Assembly: GCF_001458255.1 (NCBI RefSeq)
Contig: NZ_CYSB01000036.1
Location: 62,001 to 126,000 of the forward strand
Direction of reading: 5' to 3'
DNA length: 64,000 nucleotides
From: Thalassovita autumnalis
GTDB taxonomy: Bacteria; Pseudomonadota; Alphaproteobacteria; Rhodobacterales; Rhodobacteraceae
Both the position numbers and the translations under genes were made by a program. The stretch's first letter is position 1; each line of letters begins with the position of its first letter. Below are positions 9,187-18,101 of the stretch, piece after piece. The notes under the pieces are model-generated. The model ran no database searches and had not been told where the DNA came from. It saw nothing but the letters and a program-made list of their open reading frames with translations.

Positions 9187-9901
9187 CGTTGATCACCGCA
9201 CCATGAATGTAGCGCGCGGCGGGGGAGCATAGGAAAGCGGCGGTGCCGCCGATGTCTTGGGGATCGCCCCAGCGGCCGGCTGGGATGCGGTCCAAAATCG
9301 CTTGGTTCCGGTCCGGGTCAGCGCGCAGGGCGTCGGTGTTGTTGGTGGCGATATAACCCGGTGCGATGGCATTCACATTGATGCCACGGGCGGCCCATTC
9401 ATTGGCCAGGATCTTGGTCAGACCCGCCACGCCGTGTTTTGACGCGGTGTAGGATGGCACCCGGATGCCGCCCTGAAACGACAGCAGTGAGGCGATGTTG
9501 ACAACATTGGCCTCTGTGCCGGTCGCCAGTGCTTCTTTGGCAAAGGCCTGCGTGGTGAAAAACAGCGCCTTCAGGTTCACATCCATCACTGCGTCCCAAT
9601 CCGCCTCGGAGAAGGAGGCGGAGTCTTCGCGGCGGATGATGCCGGCGTTGTTGATCAGGATCGAATAGCCCGCACCGGCAAAGCTATCCTGCGCGGCCAT
9701 CGGATCGGCAAAATCCAACAGCAGTGTCTCGGCCTGACCACCTGCGGCTTCAATCTCGGCAACGGTATCGTCACAGGCGCGCCGGCCTGCGCAGGTGACC
9801 TGTGCCCCCTGCGCGGCCAGCGCTACCGCAATGGCACGGCCAATGCCGGTGTTCGCGCCAGTGACCAGCGCGCGCCGCCCGTTGAGGGAAAAGGTGGTCA
9901 T
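9161..9901 (-). CDS. kduD: 2-deoxy-D-gluconate/2-dehydro-3-deoxy-D-gluconate 3(5)-dehydrogenase, SDR family
   Basis: 246 residues, classical short-chain dehydrogenase. NAD-binding GANTGIGRAIA sits near the N-terminus, NNAG in the middle, and the catalytic Ser and Tyr-Lys pair in SYTASKHG. The C-terminus AAFLCSPAARYIHG is typical. ATG 9901 overlaps the stop of kduI (ATGA). The longer open frame to 10012 lies inside kduI and is not used. KduD reduces 2,5-diketo-3-deoxygluconate made by KduI to 2-keto-3-deoxygluconate, joining the unsaturated-uronate branch to the common pathway. Confidence 0.93.
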   Translation of the reverse strand: MTTFSLNGRRALVTGANTGIGRAIAVALAAQGAQVTCAGRRACDDTVAEIEAAGGQAETLLLDFADPMAAQDSFAGAGYSILINNAGIIRREDSASFSEADWDAVMDVNLKALFFTTQAFAKEALATGTEANVVNIASLLSFQGGIRVPSYTASKHGVAGLTKILANEWAARGINVNAIAPGYIATNNTDALRADPDRNQAILDRIPAGRWGDPQDIGGTAAFLCSPAARYIHGAVINVDGGWLAR

Positions 9902-10722
9902 TTCATCTCTCCGGGTTGGATGAAGTCCATGTCGGTGTAATCGACGTTGTCTCCGGCCATCGCCCAGATGAACGTGTAAGACCCGATGCCGGCACCGGAA
10001 TGGATCGACCACGGCGGGCTGATCGCCGCCTCTTCATTGGCGATGACCATATGGCGGGTTTCCTGCGGCTCCCCCATCAGGTGCAACACGCGCGATGCCT
10101 CATCCATGCCCCAGTAGAGGTAAGCCTCCATCCGGCGGTCATGGATGTGGCTGGGCATGGTGTTCCAGACCGATCCTTCCAACAGTTGCGTATAGCCCAG
10201 CACCAACTGGCAGCTTTCCATTACCAGAGGGTGGATAAACTGATAGATCGCCCGTTTGTTTGAGGTCGCAGCTTCCCCCATTTCAACTTTCTTTGCATTT
10301 TCAATTTTGACCAGCTTGTTCGGGAAGGTCTGATGCGCGGGGGCAGAGGTGATATAAAACCGCCCTTGACCGCCGAAGGTCACAGCGCCGGTTCCTTTCC
10401 CAAGATAGAGCACATCGCCGCGGGCCAGCTCATAGGTCGTATCGCCAGTGCTGACCGTGCCTGCGTCGCCGATGTTGACGATGCCCATTTCGCGCCGTTC
10501 CAAAAAGGTTTCGGTGCGGGTCTCTTTCACGTGATCCAGCGTCAGGGGATTGCCGTTTGGTACGGCAGCGCCCAGCACGAACCGGTCGTAGTGCGTATAA
10601 ATAAGCCGGATTTCCCCTGCAGCAAACAGGCCTTCCCCTAGGAAGTGCTGGCGCAGGGTGTCCGTGTCCATGCCTTTGGCATGTTCGGGGTGAATGGCGT
10701 GGCGGGTTTCTACGGTCAGCAT
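9898..10722 (-). CDS. kduI: 5-keto-4-deoxyuronate isomerase
   Basis: 274 residues, full length. It is a bicupin protein that isomerises 5-keto-4-deoxyuronate to 2,5-diketo-3-deoxygluconate. The metal-binding cluster MPSHIHDRRMEAYLYW, with two His and one Glu, and the later PPWSIHSGAG with another His fit the zinc site of the family. The N-terminus TRHAIHPEHAKGMDT is characteristic. It is coupled to kduD by a four-base overlap. Together with KdgF this shows that the operon handles delta-4,5-unsaturated uronates released by polysaccharide lyases (pectin, ulvan or glycosaminoglycan type). Confidence 0.95.
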   Translation of the reverse strand: MLTVETRHAIHPEHAKGMDTDTLRQHFLGEGLFAAGEIRLIYTHYDRFVLGAAVPNGNPLTLDHVKETRTETFLERREMGIVNIGDAGTVSTGDTTYELARGDVLYLGKGTGAVTFGGQGRFYITSAPAHQTFPNKLVKIENAKKVEMGEAATSNKRAIYQFIHPLVMESCQLVLGYTQLLEGSVWNTMPSHIHDRRMEAYLYWGMDEASRVLHLMGEPQETRHMVIANEEAAISPPWSIHSGAGIGSYTFIWAMAGDNVDYTDMDFIQPGEMK

Positions 10723-10752
10723 CGGAACCTCATTGGGGTTACAAAATTGGGA

Positions 10753-11085
10753 TTACAGGAAATCGTCGCGGCGGGGGGTGAAACAGTCGATCAGCTCACC
10801 CGCCTCAAGGCAGACACAGCCGTGTTCGATGCCCGATGGGATCAGGAAGCTGTCACCCGCTTTGATGTCGAAAGTGTCACTGCCCAACGTGAAACGAAAG
10901 CGGCCGCTGCGGCAGTGGGTGGATTGCACATGGGGGTGGCTGTGCAGGGCCCCCTCCGCCCCGGTATCGAAGCGGAAGGAGACCATCATCATCTCAGGGA
11001 GCTCGGCCAGCACCTGGCGGGTGACACCTTGGTCAGGCTGTGCAAGCGGCAGGCCGGGGCTGTTGATTGGGTTGTTTGCTGGCAT
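10753..11085 (-). CDS. kdgF: Cupin protein KdgF, unsaturated-uronate linearisation
   Basis: 110 residues, single cupin. Metal ligands lie in HSHPHVQSTHCRSG and a second motif in IPSGIEHGC. KdgF family enzymes speed conversion of cyclic 4,5-unsaturated monouronates to the linear keto form that KduI uses. The start was set at 11085 (MPANNP); a frame extension to 11139 runs into the dctM 3' end. It sits 10 bases after dctM and 30 bases before kduI, all on the minus strand, which supports the role. Small cupins are hard to assign without context. Confidence 0.85.
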   Translation of the reverse strand: MPANNPINSPGLPLAQPDQGVTRQVLAELPEMMMVSFRFDTGAEGALHSHPHVQSTHCRSGRFRFTLGSDTFDIKAGDSFLIPSGIEHGCVCLEAGELIDCFTPRRDDFL

Positions 11086-11095
11086 GGTCGCGACC

Positions 11096-12376
11096 TCAGT
11101 GGAACAGGGATGGCAGCCAGAGCGACAGCGCAGGCACATAGGTGACCAGCATCAGCGTCGCGACAGCGGCGAAGTAAAATGGCCAGATCGAGCGCACAAC
11201 ATCCCAAATCGGCACGCGGCCCACGGCGCAGCCGACAAACAGCACGGCCCCAACGGGCGGTGTGCACAGGCCAATTCCAAGGTTCAGCACCAGGATGACC
11301 CCGAACTGCACCGGATCGATGCCATAGGCCGTGGCCACCGGCAGGAAGATCGGCGTGGTGATCACGATCAGCGGCGACATGTCCATGAAGGTGCCCAAGA
11401 GAAGCAGCGCCACGTTGATCAACAGGATGATCACAAAGGGGTTGTCCGAGAGCGACTTCAGAAAATCCACCACATTGGCGGGCACCTTGAGGAAGGCCAG
11501 CAGCCAGCCAAATGCAGCGGCGGAGCCGATCACCATCAGAACCATGGCCGTGGTGCGCACGGCGCCTTTGGTGGCGGCAACAAATTCGCTGAAGCTGAGG
11601 GTGCGATAGACCAGCAGGGTCACAAACAGCGCATAGACCACCGCGATGTTGGAGCTTTCCGAGGCGGTGAAAATGCCGGAACGCACGCCGCCGAAAATGA
11701 TCGCAACCAGAATGAGGCCAGGCACGGCTGAAGCAAAGAGCACCCCCAGCATTTTGCGACCCGGGAAAGCCTCCACCGGGTAGCCGCGGCGGCTGGCGAC
11801 GATATAGGCGGTGATCATCAGCGCAAGCGCCAGCATGAAGCCGGGGATGATGCCCGCAGTGAACAGATCCGCGATGGAGATTTTGCCGCCTGCTGAGATC
11901 GAATAGATGATCATGTTGTGGCTGGGCGGCAGCATCAGCGCGATGATGGAGGAGACGACGGTGATATTGACCGCATAGTCGGTGCCATAGCCGCGTTCCT
12001 TCATCTGCGGCACCATCAGACCACCCACGGCCGAGGCATCTGCCGCAGCGGAGCCTGAGACGCCGCCAAACATGACGGAGGCCAGAATGTTGACCTGCCC
12101 CAGCCCACCTTTGAAATGGCCCACCATGGCGCCTGCCAGGGCGACAAGGCGACGGGCAATGTCACCCCGTACCATCAGGTCACCGGCGTAGATGAAGAAG
12201 GGGATCGCCATCAGCGCATAGACCGACACGCCCGAGTTCAGGCGCTGGAACACCACCACGGGCGGCAGGCCCAGATAGGCAACCGTCGCAAAGGACGAGG
12301 CGCCAAGGCAGAAGGCGACGGGTGTGCCGATCAGCAGCAAGAAGCTGAAGGTGCCAAAGAGAATCCAGAGTTCCAT
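11096..12376 (-). CDS. dctM: TRAP transporter large permease, DctM type
   Basis: 426 residues, very hydrophobic, about 12-13 membrane segments, the standard DctM length. Conserved features include the N-terminal GTPVAFCLGASSF, the central SGSAAADASAVGGLMVP and the IGLCTPPVG motif near the C-terminus. It forms the membrane channel with DctQ and takes solute from DctP, driven by the sodium or proton gradient. Its ATG overlaps the dctQ stop as TAATG. Context indicates uptake of hexuronates or unsaturated uronates. Confidence 0.95.
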   Translation of the reverse strand: MELWILFGTFSFLLLIGTPVAFCLGASSFATVAYLGLPPVVVFQRLNSGVSVYALMAIPFFIYAGDLMVRGDIARRLVALAGAMVGHFKGGLGQVNILASVMFGGVSGSAAADASAVGGLMVPQMKERGYGTDYAVNITVVSSIIALMLPPSHNMIIYSISAGGKISIADLFTAGIIPGFMLALALMITAYIVASRRGYPVEAFPGRKMLGVLFASAVPGLILVAIIFGGVRSGIFTASESSNIAVVYALFVTLLVYRTLSFSEFVAATKGAVRTTAMVLMVIGSAAAFGWLLAFLKVPANVVDFLKSLSDNPFVIILLINVALLLLGTFMDMSPLIVITTPIFLPVATAYGIDPVQFGVILVLNLGIGLCTPPVGAVLFVGCAVGRVPIWDVVRSIWPFYFAAVATLMLVTYVPALSLWLPSLFH

Positions 12377-12933
12377 TATTGTGCCTCCACCGGGCGCATC
12401 GCGCCGGGGCCTCCGTTCGGGTCGTCGTCGGTGCCGAAACGCGCTGTGGGCAGGCCCGCGGCACGGCGCAGCAGCCGTTCAAGTGAGAAGAGAATGATCA
12501 GCGCGCCACCCACGACCAGCGGGGCAAAGTCAAAGGCGCCTGAAACACCAAGGGAGGGCAGTTTGTTGCCCGCAGTTTTGACCGCCAGTTGGATGCCGTA
12601 CCAGACCATGCCCCCGGCAAAGGCCATGACCACAAGGTCCGAGATTGAGAAGAACACCAGCTTCAGCCGCTCCGGGATGAAGTAGAGCACCACGTCAAAG
12701 GCCAGATGGTAGCCTTCGCGCACGCCCACGGCCGCGCCAAGGAAGATGAACCAGCCCATGACCATGACGGCCCCCGGTTCTGTCCAGGGCAGGGATGAGT
12801 TCAGCACGTAGCGTACAAAAACCTGCAAAAAGATGATGATAGTCATAAAGACCACACCCAACCCCGCCAGCCACAGTGCTGTCTGGCCGATCAGGTTGGT
12901 GAAATGCGCCGCGCGCATCAGGAAGCGTTGCAT
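12376..12933 (-). CDS. dctQ: TRAP transporter small permease, DctQ type
   Basis: About 185 residues with four predicted membrane segments. The stretch FLQVFVRYVLNSSLPWTE is the hallmark of DctQ proteins (aromatic and Arg residues followed by PWTE). The start at 12933 has GGAGGGG just upstream; the frame is open to 12978 but those residues look non-coding. It lies between dctP and dctM in the hexuronate operon and forms the permease complex with DctM. Confidence 0.93.
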   Translation of the reverse strand: MQRFLMRAAHFTNLIGQTALWLAGLGVVFMTIIIFLQVFVRYVLNSSLPWTEPGAVMVMGWFIFLGAAVGVREGYHLAFDVVLYFIPERLKLVFFSISDLVVMAFAGGMVWYGIQLAVKTAGNKLPSLGVSGAFDFAPLVVGGALIILFSLERLLRRAAGLPTARFGTDDDPNGGPGAMRPVEAQ

Positions 12934-12990
12934 CCTGCCCCTCCGCCTTGATGGTGGGTCGCGCGGGATGGCCCGCACGACCCGATCTGC

Positions 12991-13974
12991 TTATTCTACC
13001 GCTTGAATGCGGGCGACCAGTGACTGCAGGGCCGGGTCGGTGACGTATTTGTCATAAACCGGCTGCATCGCGGCCACGAAGGGGGCTTTGTCGATGTCGG
13101 TGATGATCTCATTGCCGGCAGCGCGCACCTTCTCCTCAGAGGCGGCTTCGCGGGCGGCCCAAAGTTCACGGTTGACCGGGGTCGAATCCTTGGCGGCCTG
13201 CAGGATGATCGCCTGATCCTCCGCCGACAGTTTGTCGAAGGACATTTTCGACATCACCAGAACCTCTGGCACCATCAGGTGCTGGTCCAGGGTGTAGTAG
13301 CCGGCAACCTCAAAATGGCCCGAGCTTTCGTAGGACGGCCAGTTGTTTTCCGCACCGTCGATCACGCCGGTTTGGATGGAGCTGTAGACCTCACCATAGG
13401 GCATCGGGGTTGCGTTGGCGCCCAGTGCGGCGACCATGTCCACAAACAGATCCGACTGCATTACGCGGAACTTCATGCCGGCCAGATCGTCCATCGAAGT
13501 GATCGGCTTCTGGCTGTTGTAGAAGCTGCGCGAGCCCGCATCATAATAGGTCAGGCCAACCAGATCATGGTTGCTGAATGCGGCCAGAATGTCGGCGCCA
13601 ACATCACCGTCCAGCACCTTGTGCATATGGTCGGTTGAGCGGAAAATATAGGGCAGCGAGGGCACCTGAGTTTCCGGAATGATGTTGTTGAACGGGCCCA
13701 TCGAGACGCGGTTGAGGTCGATCACCCCGAATTGTGTCTGTTCGATGGTGTCTTTCTCTTCGCCCAGCTGCGCCGAGTGGAACACCTCAATACAGATGCG
13801 CCCGCCCGAGCGTTCTTTGACCAGATCGCCCATGTGGTTCACAGCGGCGACGGTTGGATAGCCGTCGGCATGTGTGTCCGACGAGCGCAGCGTGATTTCA
13901 CATTCTGCCAAAGCACTGCCGGCCATGGCCACCGTGCAGGCGGCTGCGGCAAAGGACATAGTTCCCAGTTTCAT
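12991..13974 (-). CDS. dctP: TRAP transporter solute-binding protein, DctP type
   Basis: 327 residues with a clear signal peptide ending in GSALA-E (about residue 23), so periplasmic. The family core is visible: [15 protein letters not shown], then [16 protein letters not shown] with the conserved Arg that in TRAP binders pairs with the ligand carboxylate, and [13 protein letters not shown]. It is the second gene of the operon, 26 bases after uxaC. The carboxylate-binding Arg fits a uronate ligand. Which uronate (glucuronate, iduronate, unsaturated disaccharide) cannot be told. Confidence 0.93.
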   Translation of the reverse strand: MKLGTMSFAAAACTVAMAGSALAECEITLRSSDTHADGYPTVAAVNHMGDLVKERSGGRICIEVFHSAQLGEEKDTIEQTQFGVIDLNRVSMGPFNNIIPETQVPSLPYIFRSTDHMHKVLDGDVGADILAAFSNHDLVGLTYYDAGSRSFYNSQKPITSMDDLAGMKFRVMQSDLFVDMVAALGANATPMPYGEVYSSIQTGVIDGAENNWPSYESSGHFEVAGYYTLDQHLMVPEVLVMSKMSFDKLSAEDQAIILQAAKDSTPVNRELWAAREAASEEKVRAAGNEIITDIDKAPFVAAMQPVYDKYVTDPALQSLVARIQAVE

Positions 13975-14000
13975 GTCTTCCTCCCAGTTTGTTGACCGGA

Positions 14001-15407
14001 TCAGAGGCGATAGCCCTCTTTCACCAGACGATATGTAAGGTCGTAAGCGACCTCGGTTGCCTCACCTTCACTCAGGCGGCCTGTGCCGACCAGTTGGGCA
14101 AGAAATGCACAATCGGACCGCCGCGACACATCGTGCCGGGCAGGGATCGAGCAAAAGGCGCGGGTGTCGTCGTTGAAGCCGACGGTGTTGTAGAACCCGC
14201 ATGTTTCGGTTGTTGTTTCGCGGAAGCGGCGAATGCCTTCGGCGCTATCAAAGAACCACCAAGGCGGGCCGAGGCGCAGGGCGGGGTAGGCGCCCGCCAA
14301 TGGTGCCAGTTCGCGTCCGTATGTGGTTTCATCCAATGTAAACAGGATGATTGTCAGGTCTTTCTCCATCCCGACGGCATCCAGCATCGGTTTCAGCGCT
14401 GCGACGTAATCGGTGCGGCCGGGGATATCGAAGCCTTTGTCACGGCCATAACCGGCAAAGACTTGCGCCGAATGGTTGCGGCGGGAACCGGGGTGGATTT
14501 GCAGAACCAGCCCGTCCTCAAGGCTCATCCGGGCCATTTCGGTCAGCATCTGGCCACGAAACGCCTCAGCCTCCTCAGCGGTGGCCTGACCGGTGCGCAC
14601 CATCTGAAAAAGGGCGGCCGCTTCCAGCTGGGGCAGGTTTTCGGTGCGGGCGGTGGGGTGGCCGTGATCGCTGGCGGTGGCGCCGAAGTCTTTGAAATAG
14701 GCACGGCGCTTGCGGTGGGCGTTCAGATAGCCCTCCCAGGTGGTGATATCCTCGCCGGTCAATGCGCCGAACGCCTCAAGGTTTTCAAGGAAACCTTCAA
14801 AATCGGGGTCCACCACGGCATCAGGGCGGTAAGTGGTGATGACGCGTCCCTGCCAGTCACTGTCCCGAATGGCGCGGTGCCATTGCAGATCATCCAAGGC
14901 GCCTTCGGTGGTGGCCAGCGCTTCGATGTTGAACTGGTCAAACAGCGCGCGGGGACGGAAGGCCGGTTCCGCCAGCTTGGCGTCAATATGATCGTAATAG
15001 GCATCCGCTGTGTCCGCGTTCAGCGGCTCTGTCAGGCCAAAGACGGTTTCAAAAGCGTGGTTCAGCCAGATCGCAGAAGGCGTGCCGCGGAACAGATGCA
15101 TATGCGCGGCAAACCGGCGCCAGATGGCACGTGGATCGGTTTCGACTGCGCCACCATCACTGCGCGGCACACCCAGATCCGCCAGATCTACCCCTTGGGA
15201 CACTAACATGCGGAACACATAGTGGTCGGGCACCACAAACAGCTCCGCCGGGTTGGGGAACCGCGTGTTTTCGGCAAACCAGCGGGGATCACAATGCCCG
15301 TGCGGGCTGACAATCGGCAGGTCGCGCACCCCGTCATAAAGGTGTTGCGCGATGGCGCGAAGGCCCGGTTCAGCAGGGAAAAGGCGGTTGGGATCAAGCA
15401 GGCCCAT
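14001..15407 (-). CDS. uxaC: Glucuronate (uronate) isomerase
   Basis: 468 residues, typical of UxaC. The amidohydrolase-like metal site shows as [13 protein letters not shown] near the N-terminus. Later [12 protein letters not shown] and the C-terminal segment with [19 protein letters not shown] are family signatures. It converts D-glucuronate to D-fructuronate (and often galacturonate to tagaturonate). First gene of the minus-strand operon; its upstream region is shared with the divergent GntR regulator. With no tagaturonate or altronate enzymes present, glucuronate is the likely substrate. Confidence 0.95.
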   Translation of the reverse strand: MGLLDPNRLFPAEPGLRAIAQHLYDGVRDLPIVSPHGHCDPRWFAENTRFPNPAELFVVPDHYVFRMLVSQGVDLADLGVPRSDGGAVETDPRAIWRRFAAHMHLFRGTPSAIWLNHAFETVFGLTEPLNADTADAYYDHIDAKLAEPAFRPRALFDQFNIEALATTEGALDDLQWHRAIRDSDWQGRVITTYRPDAVVDPDFEGFLENLEAFGALTGEDITTWEGYLNAHRKRRAYFKDFGATASDHGHPTARTENLPQLEAAALFQMVRTGQATAEEAEAFRGQMLTEMARMSLEDGLVLQIHPGSRRNHSAQVFAGYGRDKGFDIPGRTDYVAALKPMLDAVGMEKDLTIILFTLDETTYGRELAPLAGAYPALRLGPPWWFFDSAEGIRRFRETTTETCGFYNTVGFNDDTRAFCSIPARHDVSRRSDCAFLAQLVGTGRLSEGEATEVAYDLTYRLVKEGYRL

Positions 15408-15568
15408 AGGAATCCTTGTGGTGATTCGTTGCTGTTCTGGTAAACTAATATGCTAGATTAGTAGTTGAGTCAAAATCCAGATTGCGCCATAGTGACTCGG
15501 GAGAATTTACTGGCCTTACAAAAGGGGCATGGATGACACCCGCATGGCCAAAGTGACGGACGTTTAGA
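15408..15568. promoter_or_regulatory. Divergent control region between uxaC and the GntR regulator, with inverted repeat
   Basis: This 161-base space separates the hexuronate operon from its likely regulator. It holds an inverted repeat ACTAAT (15444-15449) and ATTAGT (15457-15462) separated by seven bases, in an AT-richer patch 37-55 bases upstream of the uxaC start. A GntR/FCD-family operator is the simplest reading. No clear -35/-10 pair can be assigned by eye. Confidence 0.4.
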
Positions 15569-16267
15569 ATGACCGAATTGCCTTTCGCGGCGCTGCAATC
15601 GCGGCCCGCTACCACCACCACGGATCTGGTGTATCGCAAGCTGCATGACGCGATTGTTGCGCTGGAGCTGCCACCGGGCACCAAAATGTCTGAGGCGGAT
15701 GTTGCCCGGCAGCTGGATGTGTCACGCCAGCCGGTGCGCGATGCTTTCTTTCGGCTCAGCGAGCGGGGCTTCCTGCTGATCCGGCCGCAGCGTGCCACCT
15801 TGGTTTCCAAAATCTCAGAGGTTGCAGTGCACCAGGCAGCCTTTGTTCGGACCGCGCTGGAACTGGCCTGCCTGCGGGAAGCGATTAAACGGGCAACAGA
15901 CAGCGATCTGGCTGCGTTGGATGATCTGCTGGACCGGCAGAAAGGTGCGATTGAGCGCGATGCCTCGGCTGAGTTCCACGATCTGGACGACGCGTTTCAC
16001 CGCAAGATTTGCGAAATTTCGGGCCAGGGCTTTGCCTGGTCGCTGATCCGCGAGCAAAAGGCCCATATGGACCGGGTTCGCCGTCTGTCGTTGCCGGCCA
16101 ATGGTCCACGCGCCTATGGCGAACATTTGGACATTATGGCCGCCTTTCGCAAAGGGGATGTGGTCAGCGCTGAGGAACATCTGACCCGCCATCTGAGCCA
16201 TGTGTTTGAAATGGTAGGCATCATTCGCGGCCGCCATCCTGAGCTGTTCGAGGATGCCGGCGCATGA
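15569..16267 (+). CDS. GntR-family (FadR/FCD) transcriptional regulator of the hexuronate genes
   Basis: 232 residues. The N-terminal winged helix-turn-helix spans ~15-80, with EADVARQLDVSRQPVRDAF as the GntR signature and LLIRPQRATLV as the wing. The C-terminal FCD domain (~90-215) has a metal-site pattern: Asp and His in DLDDAFHRKI and His in EEHLTRHLSHVF. FCD-type regulators often bind pathway uronates or keto-deoxy acids (UxuR, ExuR, KdgR of this class). It is divergent to uxaC and its stop overlaps the kdgK start. It is likely a repressor released by a uronate or KDG. Confidence 0.88.
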   Translation: MTELPFAALQSRPATTTTDLVYRKLHDAIVALELPPGTKMSEADVARQLDVSRQPVRDAFFRLSERGFLLIRPQRATLVSKISEVAVHQAAFVRTALELACLREAIKRATDSDLAALDDLLDRQKGAIERDASAEFHDLDDAFHRKICEISGQGFAWSLIREQKAHMDRVRRLSLPANGPRAYGEHLDIMAAFRKGDVVSAEEHLTRHLSHVFEMVGIIRGRHPELFEDAGA

Positions 16268-17175
16268 CCATGACAGAACGGATGACGGCTGTGCGTCGCT
16301 GCATTGCGATTGGCGAATGCATGGTTGAGCTGGCCCCGGCGCAGGATGGCCTCTACCGGTTGGGCTATGCTGGCGATACGTTCAACACGGCGTGGTATCT
16401 GCAGGCGTCTTTGGCTGCGGGCGAGGTGTGTTATGCCTCCGCCATCGGAAGTGATGCGGCCTCAGCCAAATTGCGCAGTTTTGTGGCGGACAGCGGCATC
16501 ACGCCCGCCCTGCAAGAGGTGGCTGAAACTAGTGTTGGCCTTTACCTGATCGAAACCAAGGACGGCGAACGTTCGTTTTCCTATTGGCGCAGCGCCTCGG
16601 CGGCGCGGCAGCTGGCAGCGGATCCTGATCGCCTGCCGGTGGCAGGGCAGGGCGATCTGTTGTTTTTCAGCGGCATCACAATGGCGATCCTGTTGGGGCA
16701 GGGGCGGCAGAACCTGCTGGAGTATCTGAGTGCAGCCCGTGATCGGGGTGCGATTGTGGTGTTTGACCCGAACCTGCGGCCGCGCCTGTGGCAGAGCGGC
16801 GATGACATGCGCCAATGGATCACCGAAGCGGCGCGGGTCAGCGATGTGGTGCTGCCCTCCCACGAAGATGAGGCCGAGCACTTTGGTGACGCGGACCCGG
16901 CTGCCACAGGGGCACGTTATCAGGCCCAGGGCTGCGCGGTGGTGATCGTCAAGGACGGGCCCGGCGCGGTACGGATCCTGACGCCGGAAGGGGTGGAAGA
17001 GGTGAGCCCGCAGAAGGTGACGCATTTGGTCGACACAACAGCAGCAGGTGATGCCTTCAACGCGGGGATGCTGGCGGCGTGGATCGGGGGGGCGGATCTG
17101 GCGGCATCGGTTTCGGCAGGCTGTGCCCTGTCGGCCCGGGTGATCCAGGCGCCGGGCGCTTTGGTTCAGCTGTAA
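16264..17175 (+). CDS. kdgK: 2-dehydro-3-deoxygluconokinase (PfkB family)
   Basis: 303 residues, ribokinase/PfkB fold. N-terminal IGECMVELAP and GYAGDTFNTAWYL match KdgK (substrate-side Gly-Asp and Asn). The C-terminal DTTAAGDAFNAG is the second PfkB signature with the catalytic Asp. It phosphorylates 2-keto-3-deoxygluconate to KDPG, the point where both uronate branches meet. It is coupled to the GntR gene by a four-base overlap. No KDPG aldolase (eda) gene is in the window, so the last step must be supplied elsewhere. Confidence 0.92.
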   Translation: MTMTERMTAVRRCIAIGECMVELAPAQDGLYRLGYAGDTFNTAWYLQASLAAGEVCYASAIGSDAASAKLRSFVADSGITPALQEVAETSVGLYLIETKDGERSFSYWRSASAARQLAADPDRLPVAGQGDLLFFSGITMAILLGQGRQNLLEYLSAARDRGAIVVFDPNLRPRLWQSGDDMRQWITEAARVSDVVLPSHEDEAEHFGDADPAATGARYQAQGCAVVIVKDGPGAVRILTPEGVEEVSPQKVTHLVDTTAAGDAFNAGMLAAWIGGADLAASVSAGCALSARVIQAPGALVQL

Positions 17176-17188
17176 TCACGGCAAGGAA

Positions 17189-17213
17189 AAGGCCCGCTGG
17201 GATGGCGGGCCTT
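17189..17213. terminator. Bidirectional hairpin between kdgK and the CBS-domain gene
   Basis: Perfect nine-base inverted repeat AAGGCCCGC / GCGGGCCTT with a seven-base loop, between two convergent genes. The A- and T-rich flanks are short but suit termination from both sides. Confidence 0.75.
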
Positions 17214-17222
17214 GCATCGATC

Positions 17223-17747
17223 TTATCCGACGATCAGCTGTTTCAGCTGCAGCGCCTCATGTTCCAGAGATCGCAGGCGATATTGGATCACGTCACCGAT
17301 GGTGATCATCCCGCAAAGCTTGCCATGATCGATCACCGGCATGTGGCGGAACCGCCCGTCTGTCATGCGGCGCAGCACCGAGATCAGCGCATCCTCCGGC
17401 GCGCAGGTCTGCACCTCACGGGTCATGTTTTCGGCCACTTGCTGGGGCAGGGTCTGGCCCGGCGTTTCGGCCAGTTTACGCACGATGTCGCGTTCGGACA
17501 GGATGCCGCGCAGGTCACCGGCATCATCCGTGACAACCAAAGCACCGATCCGCTTCTCGCTCAGGATCTCCACCGCCTGACGCAGCGTGTCTTCGGGGCG
17601 CACTGAAATCACATCGGTGTTCTTATCGGCCAGCAGCTGACCTACAGTTGCAATATCTTCAGAGGTGTTGCTCGTTAGGGTCTGGCTTGCCGTGCGTTGA
17701 CTGTCACTGCTGTCGCCGCGGGTTGGTGGCTGGTATGATGTTGGCAT
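17223..17747 (-). CDS. CBS-domain pair protein
   Basis: 174 residues: a Ser/Thr-rich N-terminal ~40 residues, then two CBS domains (~45-105 and ~110-170). Typical CBS ends are visible in GILSERDIVRKLAE and GMITIGDVIQYR. Stand-alone CBS pairs in alphaproteobacteria usually bind adenine nucleotides or NADH and act as regulators; no partner is evident here. The start at 17747 is preceded by GGAGAGGAAAG. It converges with kdgK and is divergent from the small membrane protein gene. Function beyond ligand binding is unknown. Confidence 0.9.
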   Translation of the reverse strand: MPTSYQPPTRGDSSDSQRTASQTLTSNTSEDIATVGQLLADKNTDVISVRPEDTLRQAVEILSEKRIGALVVTDDAGDLRGILSERDIVRKLAETPGQTLPQQVAENMTREVQTCAPEDALISVLRRMTDGRFRHMPVIDHGKLCGMITIGDVIQYRLRSLEHEALQLKQLIVG

Positions 17748-17831
17748 CTTTCCTCTCCTCCAGGCTTGATTGCACCCGTTGTGTTATGTCAGTGAAGCCC
17801 AGCTGAGACCCATCGTGCAAGGAAAATCAAA

Positions 17832-18020
17832 TTGTTGCCCCTGAATGACCTGTCTTTGACACCGGCGATTGCGACCGTTTTGTTCTTTGTCGCGGTGGTG
17901 GCTGGCTATCGCTATCGGCGTACATGGAAGGCTGAGGGGCCGCGCTGGCAGCTGTGGCTGTTTGGGGTGATTGCCGCTGTGTGCCTGTTGATCCTGGGGT
18001 TCACGCCGATGGCCAACTGA
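17832..18020 (+). CDS. Small two-helix membrane protein, unknown function
   Basis: 62 residues starting at TTG 17832, eight bases after AAGGA. Two hydrophobic segments (about 10-25 and 41-57) flank a basic loop GYRYRRTWKAEGPRW. It is followed at once by a strong terminator hairpin, which supports a real short transcription unit. It lies next to nqrM and the nqr operon, but no functional link can be shown. I do not recognise the family. Confidence 0.55.
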   Translation: MLPLNDLSLTPAIATVLFFVAVVAGYRYRRTWKAEGPRWQLWLFGVIAAVCLLILGFTPMAN

Positions 18021-18045
18021 TCGAAGGGCGGAACGCCAGACATGA

Positions 18046-18076
18046 AAAAACGCGGCACCTGAGGGGCCGCGTTTTT
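18046..18076. terminator. Bidirectional terminator between the small membrane protein gene and nqrM
   Basis: Perfect 11-base stem AAAAACGCGGC / GCCGCGTTTTT with a nine-base loop. It ends in a T run on both strands, so it can serve both converging genes. Confidence 0.85.
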
Positions 18077-18101
18077 CGCATGAACTGTAGGAAGCTTTCG
18101 C

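Noticed and set aside
10694-11731. 345-residue plus-strand ORF
   Set aside because: It lies antisense to kdgF and dctM, which have clear family motifs. Its product is rich in His, Gln and Arg, typical of a shadow frame in GC-rich DNA.
13989-15206. 405-residue plus-strand ORF
   Set aside because: It is entirely antisense to uxaC, a well-supported gene, and shows no family motif.
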